From Aphrocallistes beatrix (taxonomy: Eukaryota > Porifera > Hexactinellida > Sceptrulophora > Aphrocallistidae): 64,000 bases of DNA. Of this stretch, positions 1-11,800 are shown piece after piece (positions within the stretch are counted from its first letter, which is position 1; the number at the start of each line of letters is the position of its first letter). The position numbers and the translations under genes are program-made. The notes under the pieces are model-generated. The model worked only from the letters and a program-made list of their open reading frames with translations, searched no databases and had not been told where the DNA came from. The stretch covers positions 930,001 to 994,000 of the forward strand of contig OY725491.1 in assembly GCA_963281255.1 (NCBI GenBank). Reading direction: 5' to 3'.

Positions 1-62
1 GGTGTTCGGATTGTAAGAATGAAGTGTTCGGACTAACGAGGTTCGGATTAGCGAGGGTGTAC
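1..62. repeat. Right end of a CAGTAC-type palindromic element, cut by the window
   Basis: Repeats of TTCGGA(C/T)TAnCGAG and an end GTGTACTG followed by TATTATGT. The element at 15575-15831 has the same end and the same flank TATTATGT. Confidence 0.6.
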
Positions 63-272
63 TGTATTATGTAGGAGCGGCGATCGCAAAACCTTTTGTG
101 AACAACTGCTTTCTCAAACATTTATTCAAATTACCTATTACGTCCTACTAACATTTAAGCGTAAAATACTATTTACAGGCGCTCCCCCACTCCCCCACTG
201 ATCGTACTTATCTGTTTATGATTTGCACATCTCGACTCAAAAACTATTTCACGCATTGCTGTTAATCTAAGT

Positions 273-455
273 CAGTGTTTCTTGACCTTTTCAGACCTCG
301 ATACCCCCAAAAATTATTCATTCAAAACAAATTATTATAAGGCGTAATTATTATGCTCAATAAAATTGAAAATACCTAGCAAATAGAACATTTTAGTTTT
401 ACCAGCTGATTGGATACCCCCATGGGGTATCGAGGCATAACGTTAAGAAACCCTG
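273..455. mobile_element. hAT-like non-autonomous element
   Basis: Ends CAGTGTTTCTTGACC and complement of CAGGGTTTCTTAACG; flanking 8 bp ATCTAAGT (265-272) and ACCTAAGT (456-463), one mismatch. Confidence 0.7.
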
Positions 456-498
456 ACCTAAGTTGTCTTATTCATAACAATCAATAAATATTTAAATA

Positions 499-941
499 CA
501 GTGGAACCTGTATATAACGGCCACCCAAGGGACTGGACAAAATTGGCCGTTATACACAGGTGGCCATTATATACAGGTGATTGTCTTAATCCCCAAAAGG
601 TATCAACGTAGTGAAATGAATATCAAGTTTTTGGAAATCTATTACTTGAAGTAATATAATGAAATTTGTTTATCGTTCGTAACAGGTCCTGTCATAAACA
701 CATAAAAAGGTGAAAAAGGTGATGGTCGTTATAGACAGGTAGTGACCATTATAGACATGATGGCCGTTATACACAGTTATTGGGTCAGTAAGGGACTGCA
801 AATGGGTGGCCGCTGGCCGCGTTGAGCAGGTGACCGCTATACACAGGGTCAATATTATGGATTTCGGACGGGACTGTTCAATGGTGACCGCTATAGACAG
901 GTGACCGTTATACAGAGTGGCCGTTATAGCAGGTTCGACTG
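499..941. mobile_element. Pogo-style palindromic element with internal subrepeats (family D)
   Basis: Ends CAGTGGAACCTGTATATAAC and AGGTTCGACTG followed by TA. The motif GGCCGTTATACACAGG and variants (GACCGCTATAGACAGG, GGTCGTTATAGACAGG) recur about nine times inside, in both orientations. Confidence 0.7.
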
Positions 942-1365
942 TATTTAGATCTGCAATCATTTTATTTCTTCCCCCTGAGCTGAACTATTCCATACATATC
1001 GGAAATCTTATTCTGGCAATTAAATTGTGTTTTTTTGGGGTTGCATTATTTGGAAATCTAATAAAATTAATGGAATTTATTTGCCAAAAATAATGTCATT
1101 CCAGTTTTTTACCAAAGTTATGGTACATCCATATCGAAAGCACCTTTAATTAAGCTCTGGGGGCAATATTTGAAGTAATCAAAATGTGATTAGATAATTG
1201 AGGTCATTTTTCAATGAATTAGCATAACTTCAATTCTATAGTTTGCTGAATAAACTCTTTTCTGTAGAAAAATTGTTGATAGATCGTGTTGTCTTATATT
1301 ATTATATTATCCCAATAAGGCATTAGAAAGTACATGATTCCATAACAATTACTTGTAGTATGCAC

Positions 1366-1740
1366 TTAGGGCATTAGTCAATCCTCAAAAAAAGGATCTT
1401 CGATCCGATCACGATCCCCAAAAAGATCCTTTCAATAATAGTCAGAGGACTATCATTTTTAGTACAGCTCCTGGAAGGAGATGCCTTATGGCATGGACGG
1501 CGTACAATATCCGTCCGTCTGCTGCAGCCTGAGGCGTACTTAGTGCTTAAGTTAGTATTCAAACCATAAAACACATATATTTAATCAACATAAATTTCAA
1601 CACTTTCACCTCCAACTTGGGGATTAAAAAGAAAAAGGATCGGATCGAATTCAGTAAAAGTTTCGATCCGATCTCGATCCTCAAAAAAAGGATCGCGATC
1701 CGGATCTTTCGACATGGATCGAAAGATCCTAATGCCCTAA
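1366..1740. mobile_element. Palindromic element with TTAGGGCATTAG ends (family S)
   Basis: Ends TTAGGGCATTAG and CTAATGCCCTAA. The inside is built of GGATC/GATCC palindromes (CGATCCGATC, GGATCGCGATCCGGATC). A 23-bp stretch (CATAACAATTACTTGTAGTA and variant) occurs on both flanks, suggesting the insertion lies in an older duplication. Confidence 0.7.
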
Positions 1741-1793
1741 TGATATCCATAACAACTACTTGTAGTATATACTATTACCACACTCTATCACAG

Positions 1794-3713
1794 GTATGAC
1801 AGGAAAGACACTTCTAAAATTAGCCTGGTGGACATCCAATTCCTGTGTGCCATGGGTCCACCAAGTGGCGGTCGCAACCCAATCACTCTCCGCTTCTCTC
1901 GACACTTTAATGTCTGCTCAATGACAACTTTCAGTGATGAGACAATGACTCGGATTTTCTCTACCATTTTCAGTGTATCTCTACGCGAAAGGAACTTCTC
2001 TTCTGAGTACCTTAGTATTGGATCTCAGATAGTAGCTGCAACCATGGATTTGTACAAATCTGCGATGAACAATCTTCTGCCTACTCCGGCCAAGTCCCAC
2101 TACGTGTTTAACCTCAGGGACTTCTCACGAGTTATCCTGGGCACTCTCTTAGTGCAGCAACAGTCCATCGAGAATAAACGAACTTTCATCAGGTAGGTTT
2201 GCCAATGCAGTGGAATTCGTTTGTTAGCAACTCCCTTATTAGCAATATTGCTCTATTAGCAACCAATTTTCAGATCCCTGGTGGAAATTTTGTGTTAATT
2301 CTGTTCCCTTATTAGCAACTTCGCGTATTAGCAACCATTTTATGAGCAAAACTCGAGTTGCTAATAAGCAAACTCCACTGTACTGCAATGCTACAATTGA
2401 ATATTATTAAACATTGATTTCAGAGGATCTATTGAACATTTTCAATTTCACTTCTAATCATGGCAATTGATAAGAAGTAAAAATTGAAAATTATCTAGTA
2501 ATTTGATGACTTTGCGAATGTGACATATATATTTTCGAGACATTCAAATTCTCCATTGTGATTTTTAGCACCTATGAAATATACCGTCTTTTCCTGAATA
2601 AGCTCCTCTGCACTTATTTTTTCATGGACGTTAAACCCCGTCTCTTATTCAATTCCCGGAGTTTATTCAGGGAAAGACTGTACCTACGGTATTGGGATTG
2701 CCCATCCATTGTTAAACTTCCTTAACTTCTCAATCCATGGTCCAATATCAGAATAATTGTATCTCATTCAGGTTGTGGGCTCACGAAGTGTACCGCGTCT
2801 TCTACGATCGACTCGTGGACAACTCAGATCGTAGTTGGTTGCACAAAGAACTGAAATCTCTCTGCAAACTACATTTCAAGGAAGAGTTCGGGATTGTGTT
2901 CAAGCATCTCGCCACACAGTCCCAACCTTCAGAAGATGATATGCGCTCTCTCATGTTCGGAGACTACCTCAAACCAGAAGCAGTGAGACATACAATTATT
3001 ACTGGCATGCCTAATTTCCGGGACGGGACGGGATCGTCCCGGAAATTAGGCATCTTAACCCGTCCCGTCCCGGAAATTAGGTACCTTTTTTGTCCCGTCC
3101 CGGAAATTAGGCATCTTGACTCGTCCCGTCCCGGAAATTAGGTACCTAGATTTTCCGGATGGTTCCGTCCCGTCCCGGAAATTAGGCATGCCCAATTATT
3201 ACATTTAAATATTCTCGAAATTGCCACATTAATTTACGTTTCAAAAAATGTTAATAATAGAAAAACAAATTCCTAATCAACACCCTCGGAATCCTGGATG
3301 AATCATTGAAAACTTAATCTATTTTTGGATTTGTTTACTTTGTGGATTTTTAAAACTATTTTTTTGAAAATAAAGTATTCGGAATCTACTTGTACTAGTA
3401 TTGTACATTGTATATACAGTAGACTTTGGACATAGTGAGAATTTACAGGCACTATCACTATATCCTATATCTACTGCATGTATGTATATATTCTGAAGTT
3501 TATTTACGGGATTATATAATATTAAATTATGTGAAAGTTTTCCTCAATTATCCTGAAGTGGAGAGTGGTTCAGTTTGAAGAGATCTGTTTGTTGTAGGAT
3601 GTCAAGCTGTATGAAGAAGTTCCTAGTTTGGATGAGTTCACTTCTGTGGTGGAGCAAGCTCTAGACGAATACAACCAGACACACAAGACTAGAATGAACC
3701 TCGTTATTTTCAG
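1794..3713 (+). CDS. Dynein exons 1-3: end of AAA3 and linker to AAA4
   Basis: Three exons code for the C-terminal lid of AAA3 (GPPSGGRN, then [20 protein letters not shown]) and the helical stretch before AAA4 ([22 protein letters not shown]). The first exon starts at 1794 after CACAG with the last base of a split codon, then YDRKD, which matches the usual WYDRKD of this family, so an upstream exon must exist outside the window. Exon 2 is read to 2982 because continuing past GCA leads straight into a repeat element with no dynein similarity, and GTGAGA follows. No dynein exon was found in 1-1793. Confidence 0.9.
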
Positions 3714-5840
3714 GTAACAACTATTTAGTAGTATTTCAGCATTCAGTTTCTCATTGAGAATTACTTAGGGCGGTCAGAAAGTTCTAATCAGTGCTATCAT
3801 ACACTCTTATTGTACCTTATTGGATCGATATTGAAGCTTGAATTTACTTCTTAACACATTCACAAGTGATACCAATTTACAGAATCAAAATCTAGAGAAA
3901 ACTCGTTGTATACCACGTCCTATATATTGTGTCGCTTGAGCCACCGTGTAAAATTATGGCCACAAATCACCCGTTCACCACTCGTCCTTCCCTAAAAAGT
4001 AGGCTCCATTATCAGATATTTGAATCTGATAGAGTATCATTCCCATCAACTTCCTAAGATTGATTTGTATTTGAGCATTCGTATCGCTTAGTAATGCCCT
4101 TGTAATGTCGTTACTCTTGAGGGAAGGTCGGGTGGTTTGTGGCCATAATTTTACACGGTGGCTCAAGCGACACAATATATAGGAAGTGGTATACAAAGAG
4201 TTTTCTCTAGATTTTGATTTTGTAAATTGGTATCACTTGTGAATGTGTTAAGAAGTAAATTCAAGCTTCAATATCAATCTAATAAGGTACAATAAGAGTG
4301 TATGATAGCACTGATTAGAACTTTCTGACCGCCCTAAGTATATACAAGTTTGTAATGCCAATTGTTATATGGAATATAAACAATATTGAAAAGCTATACA
4401 AACTTGTTATTTATCGATGGAATATAGTATTAGCTTCTATGTTTGGGAACCATTCCGTTCCTGGAGACTTGTCCCGATTAAGCGGAGTTGACTGTATTAA
4501 ATTTATTACAACTTTATGCATGCCAACCGTCCCGCTTTTTATTCATTCTTCCATTGAGCTAATTTTCACGAGTGTCCCGTTTTCACATGAAATTTCCCCA
4601 TTATGTCCCGCGAAATTCATCGTCGCGTCCCGCTTTTATCATGACTCAATGTTTGCAACTTTGTTTTTGTTTGAATAGGGTCAAAGAAATATAATCTGCT
4701 TGAAACAGAACATATTGATTAAGCGGAGTCACTGTATTTCTTTATATGTATACTGAATCAATATGCCATACCAGAGTTGCACGCGGGCCGTGTAGGCCGA
4801 ATATAATAGTTTGCGGGCTCCGTGGGCTGGAAATCTTGGCAGGACTCGATGACAACCGAGACGATGTTTTTAATTGTCACGAGGTACGAATTGAGGAATA
4901 CTTACGTCAATGGAACTTAGTTTCCACTTATTTGTGTTTGCAGAAATTCACTCCCATAAAAGGATTCCCTTGTCTCTCTGTAGTTAGTAACTTACAAAGC
5001 GTGGCAAAAATATTTATGCGGGATTCTTGCGGGCCGAATAATTTAGTTGCGGGCCGCGGTTACAAATTTCGGCCCGCGAGCAACTCTGTGTCATACATTC
5101 CTTTGCTACAGATACGTGCTAGAGCATCTGAGCCGCATATCCCGCATCCTGAAGCAGCCGGGAGGGAACGCACTGCTTGTCGGGGTCGGCGGCTCCGGGA
5201 GACAATCCCTGACGAGACTAGCCACCCACATGGCCGACTACTCCATCTTCCAGCCGGAGATTTCTAAGAGCTACGGTGATGTCGAGTGGAAGGAGGATCT
5301 GAAGGTTTGTGGACATAATTGGGTTTAGTTTATTTTAAGGTCCTATCTACACGACTAAACGTTTGACTGTTCAGCTGTATGTTGTTAAAACCCCGCGAAA
5401 AAATATGCTTACTCATTTTCGGTTTAAGCCATTTTGGGCGGGGAAACCGTAGAAAGTTGGATCGTTACTAAAAATAGAAATGACCCAAGTAGTTCCCAGG
5501 TTTTATGATTAATTAATTAGGCTACATCCAACTAGATAACACTCAATAAATAGAACGGAAGATTTATAGTTTTAAAAAACGCTACTATCTATTTAATATT
5601 ACACAAGCCAAACGCAATTGTAAAATTACAATACTACTGCATGAGTACTCAACTAATTCTCTGCTAGTAAGATTGGTGTGCATGAGATGGGAAAATATTC
5701 ACACAATTAAAAATGTTCTGGATTTGCATTATCTCCGTGGACCAACATGTTTAAACGTGTTCAACGCTCCTAGCAAACTTATAAATTTTCATGCGCCTAA
5801 ATCTATAAATAACATTATAATCTGAGGTAAATTGGGTGAT

Positions 5841-5885
<45 letters not shown>

Positions 5886-8800
5886 TAAACTTTCACGCTC
5901 CCAAACACTTTCGCGCATAAAACCAACGCCTAAAGGAGCGTCTCGCGCTCCTAGATAATCCTTTAATAAAAGCTAAGGTTCAGTTTGTGATTGTTATTTC
6001 CTACTTTTACTAGAAACTCCTTAAAACAGCTGGAAAGGAAGGGAAGACCACAGTATTCCTTCTAGCTGACACTCAGATAAAGTCTGAGTCATTCCTTGAA
6101 GACGTGGACGGACTTTTGAATGCCGGAGAAGTTCCGAATCTTTTCGCTGTGGACGAGAAAGCAGAAATAATGGAAGCAATGCGCCCTATCGCGATGCAGC
6201 AAGACAAAGATGCAGAGTTCACACCTCTTATGTTGTTGAATCTGTTTACTCAGAGGTGCCGGGAGCATTTGCACATCATTCTAGCAATGAGCCCAATTGG
6301 AGATGCGTTCAGGAATAGATTGAGAAAGTTCCCTTCCCTTATCAACTGCTGTACCATTGATTGGTTCCAAGTTAGTCGAAATCTCAATTTTTCCCAAACT
6401 TAATATGAACATTCCTTATATAGGAGTGCAATGACCGTATTTCCCTGAATAAGGCGCTTATCTTTTTCGTGCACCTTAAGCAATGTTGCCATATCATGAA
6501 CAAAGTTCATAGATTTGACCATTTTCATGAACTTTTGACTTGTGGCATGAATATGGCATAAACTTTTTACTTTTAGCATAAACTTGGCATGAACTTTATA
6601 CTTTTGACATAAACATGGCAAGAAAGTTTACTTTTGGCAATAACATGGCAAAAGACTTTGATTGGCATGAACATTTGAAGGTGTCTGTCATGAACATGCT
6701 AAGCAACTCATCTAACACTGACCTTAAACCCCTGGACCACAAAATTCAAAGCGCCGTATCGGTTGAAAAACAGTCGCATTTGGTAGAGATAAACGATTTC
6801 TAATCTCATTACTAATCAATAAGAGCATTCATTAATACAACTAGCCATAACAAATGGTTTACCTACCTTAAAATTTTCGCACCTTATCTAACCCCCCAGG
6901 GCTTATTCAGGGAAAGACAATATTCATATTTTCACACCTTGCCTCAAAAAGTGGCACGATATACTGTCCGATAACAGCACACATTCTTAACTTATCTGTT
7001 TCGATGTACAGGCCTGGCCGGATGATGCACTACAACTCGTAGCTCAGAAGTTCTTGGAAGAAGTGGAGTTGACAGACAAAATCCGAACTGAAATCGTATT
7101 TGTGTGTAAACATTTTCATCAGAGCGCGCGTATTCTCAGTGAGAAATACCTGGAAGAGATGTCCAGACATAACTACATCACTCCCACCAGCTATCTGGAG
7201 CTGATCACTTCGTTCAAGTCTCTGCTAGGGAAGAAGAGAAATGAGGTGAAGAATTCCTCTGTTTAAGATCAGATACCGAATATACTCGAATAGTAACCCC
7301 AGGCAATTATTAATTTCCCTATTTACCACTTGAAGAAAAATTAGTATTTCAGAGTTAAGAGAGTTTTCAATGAGTATTACCGAATGAGTGAATCAAGAAA
7401 TTGCAGAAGATAGGGGCAAGCCGTTAATCTTTTTAAAAAAATTCAGCATCCACTCAGGGCCGCACCTAGAAATAGTTATTGGGGGGGGGGGGGGGGTGTC
7501 GACCTAATTTTGCCGACTGCCGACTGAATTGTGAAACTGCCGACTATTTAGGAAATAACCGACTACATTAAAATAAAAGAAACGTGAAACTGCCGACTAA
7601 AATGTGAAGCTGCCGACTATATTGAAAATAACCGACTACATTAAAATAGTGGGGGGGGGTGTCACACCCCCCGTAGAACCGGTCCTGCATCCACTTTGGG
7701 GGAGTGATTATTCGAGTATATACAGAGATGGAATTTCCTCTAATAAACTTTACCTAGCATATACTTATATCTCAGGAATAGACCTATCCTTGAACCCCTA
7801 GGTGGTGAGGAACAAGCGTAGGTACGAGGTGGGGTTGGAGAAGCTAGCGTTTGCTGCTTCTCAAGTCGCACAGATGCAGACAGAGTTGGAAGAGTTGCAG
7901 CCGCAGTTGAAGGTTGCAGCAGAAGAGAATGACAAGATGATGGTCATCATTGACAAGGTAACAGTCAAGACTGTATTTGCTCCCAACCAATTCTCACACA
8001 GTTAAATCCGATTGTAATGAAATGCCTTTTATTCCCTGTCCCAGCATTACTGAGTCCCAAGATTACAATCGAATAGCTCAATAATCGGTTGGGAACCGAA
8101 TATCAATAACCGTATAACTCACTCGCAATGAAATTAGCTTTTGAGCGTCTCGTGGTAACTCCATCTCATCTCAAGTGCGGTGTCTATAGGAGAGCGTGCA
8201 GGTAGCCGCCAAGAAGGAAATCGTGGTGAAGGAGGAAGCTTCCGCCAATGAACAGGCCGCATCCGCTCAGGCTCTCAAATCCGAGTGCGAGTCCGAACTA
8301 GCCGAGGCTATCCCTGCGCTAGAAGCTGCCATCACTGCTCTCAACACACTCAAGGTAACTAGGAGCCAAGTTCCATCTAGGACAGAGATTCTTAGAATAA
8401 TCTCGGAATTACCTTTCCTTTACGGGAGTCAGCCATCTCTACCAACTACCAAAATGAAATACACTCGACTCCGCTTAATAGGGTCACTGTTGAATCGGGA
8501 CACTTTTGGCAGGAATAGCTCGGAATAGTAGCTCTCACACATAGAACCTAATACAAAATATTTTTGGTTAATTGGATTCTCCGCTAAATCGGGGCAAAAT
8601 GTCCTCTGACCGATGTGACCCTATTAAGCGGAGTCGACTGTATATGATTTTATAGTATTTTGGATGAGATATCTGTAAGGACACATGAAATGCAGGATTT
8701 TCTGTTGACTTGGTACGAGTTTGTATGTGGTATGAGTTGACTAGCATTCCCTGCTACATTAAAAGTTAGGTCAAATATTTCCACTCCAACATTAAAATGA

Positions 8801-11800
8801 CTGACGTCAAATTTAAATAAATCTTCAGCATTGACATATGTAGTAATTTGGTTTCGAAATCCATGGATTTAGCTTATAAGATCCTGAGAAGTTTTGTCTA
8901 TTTTAAGAAAATCGATTTATTCCAATTTGCTACCAGAGCTAACAATGTAACAATACAAATACAGTCGACTCCGCTTAATAGGGTCACATCGGTCATAGGA
9001 CATTTTGGCTCGATTAAGCGGAGAACCCTATTAACCGAAAATATTTTGTATTAGCTTCTATGTGTGAGAGCTATTCCGGTCCTGACAAAAGTGGCCCGAT
9101 TAAGCGGAGTCGACTCTACTTGGATTCCAGTTAGCTAGATTCCCTTCCTTCCTTCTAGCCGGCAGACATCACGCTAGTGAAGAGTATGGCGCAGCCTCCT
9201 TCTATGGTAAAACTCGTGATGGCTGCTATCTGTGTCATGAATGACTTGAAGCCGGACAAAATTAACGATCCAGCTGGCACCGGGCAGAAGATTCTAGAGT
9301 ATTGGGGTCCAGCGAAAAGGATGTTAGGAGATCTGAGTTTCTTGAAAAAACTGATTGATTACGATAAAGACAATATTGCGGTATTAGAATCTTTTTAATT
9401 CATTGGCTTGTTAGTTCTTTTATTTATTTTGACTTGCATTTTCATTATCTCATTTACGGATTTATGAGAATGAATGAATGTCCTCTTAGGTTGCGATAAT
9501 GACTAAAATTCGGAAGGAATTCATTCCCAATCCAGATTTCGACCCGAACAAAGTGAAGAACGCTTCTTCTGCGTGTGAGGGGCTGTGTCGATGGGTCATT
9601 GCGATGGAGATCTACGACAGAGTTGCGAAGATCGTCGCTCCGAAAAAGATTAAACTGAAAGAAGCAGAAGGAGAGTTGAAGGTTACGATGGCGCTACTAA
9701 CCTCCAAACGAGCAGAATTGAAAGAGGTGAGTTGATTCGATTTAAATGACAGTTGCCGTCTTTCCCTGAATAAGCGCCGGGGTTTGATAAAATGCGAACT
9801 TTTAAGGTAGGTAAACCATTCGTTATGGTTGTATTTATGAATGCTCTTAGTGATTAGTAATGAGAAATCGTTTATCTCTTCCAAATGCGACTGTTTTTCA
9901 ACCGATACGGCGCTTAATTTTTTTGTGCTCCGGGGGTTTAAGGTGTACGAAAAAAGTAAGCGCCTTATTCAGGGATAGGCTGTATTCCCAAATGAAGTCA
10001 GCATTCTATTTGTCATGTAATGCAGTTATTTAATAGCAAACTGTTGTCATCAAAGAGTTATTAATAGGATATTCCATCTACATTCCACAAATAAAAAGTT
10101 CTTATTCATAACCAAATTTCATTCACCATTTATTATGCCACAATAGAAAAGTATTATACATAAACTCAAAAATCGGGACATAATAGGAAATCTCATGTAG
10201 AAACGGGATCTCGAGAAAATTAGTTCATAAAAATGGATTAAACAGTTGGCATGTATGCACAGTATTGGTTGCCATTGTGTGACAGTATTGGTTGCCATTG
10301 TGTGACAGTATTGGTTGTCATTGTGTGACAGTATTGGTTGTCATTGTGTGACAGTATTGGTTGTCATTGTGTGACAGTATTGGTTGTCATTGTGTGACAG
10401 TATTGGTTGTCATTGTGTGACAGTATTGGTTGTCATTGTGTGACAGTATTGGTTGTCATTGTGTGACAGTATTGGTTGTCATTGTGTGACAGTATTGGTT
10501 GCCATTGTGTGACAGTATTGGTTGTCATTGTGTGACAGTATTGGTTGTCACATTGTGTGACAGTATTGGTTGTCACATTGTGTGACAGTATTGGTTGCCA
10601 TTGTGTGACAGAATGTTACCGCGATTTAGGTACAAGATCGGCTGGAGACACTGACCAATCAATTCCGAGACATGACCCTGAAGAAGGACTCTTTGGAGAA
10701 ACAAGTTGACCTCTGTGCCAAGAAGCTGGACAGAGCTGAGAAGCTGATTGGTGGGCTGGGCGGGGAGAGGACCAGGTGGTCAGATGCCGCCACTCAGCTA
10801 CAGATGACGTACGACAACCTGACAGGAGATGTGCTAGTAGCTTCAGGTGTGATTGCATATCTCGGCGCGTTCACTGCTAAGTATAGAGATGACTGCGTGA
10901 AGGATTGGACTAAATTCTGTAAAGTAAGTATTGCTTCTGTGCATACAGATAAACCTCCAAATACGACACTCTGAGATTATTCAGGAGATAATTATCTGTA
11001 TGTAGTGAAATCTAGATAAATATACAGTCAACTCCGCTTAATTGGGACAAGTCTCCAGGAACGGAATGGTTCCCATACATAGAAACTAATACTAAATTTC
11101 ATCAGTTAATTGGGAACTCCGCGTAAATCAGAACAAAATATCCGGGACCAAAGTGTCCCGATTAATAAGCGGAGTCACCTGTACATTCATTTAATAGTAA
11201 TTTCTGCTATATTTCCTTTGATAATATTAACAAAGCGTACTTAATCTCTCATACGAATTATTATTTAAAAACTTGTTCCTTGTAGTCCAAGCAGATAAAC
11301 TGCTCTTTGGATTTCAACCTCTCTCGCGTGCTGGGAGATCCCGTCAAGATCCGTGCATGGAACATTGCTGGGCTACCTGCTGACTCATTCTCTAACGACA
11401 ACGGTGTTATTGTTGATATGGCGAGGAGATGGTAAGTCGAGTATACTGTAATATCTCATAGAACTCCCTTGAGTTAAGTTGGAGATCTTAGTGCTGTGTG
11501 GAACCGTGCGAGGGTGAAGCCAAGTAGGACACTCGAATTCCACAACGACAAAATATAATGACAAATTGTCAAAAAATGTTCAGCCATCATCTCCTTTCTG
11601 CTACAGAACGAAAACTATCCAAAATCCACCATCAAAAGACAAAAGTATCAAAAAACTATTTTCAGAAATGTGTCCCCCACAGCAAGGCCGTAGTCGCCAG
11701 GTGTGAAGTGGTCTAGTTGAGACTAAGAAGTGATCAGATTGAAACCTGTCCGATCCTACAAAATGGTCCCTTTTGATGCTAAATCGGTCAAAAGTGGCCA

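Noticed and set aside
10259..10613. Regular 23-bp repeats resembling a CRISPR array
   Set aside because: Units are contiguous with no unique spacers, the setting is eukaryotic, and it lies in a dynein intron: a minisatellite.
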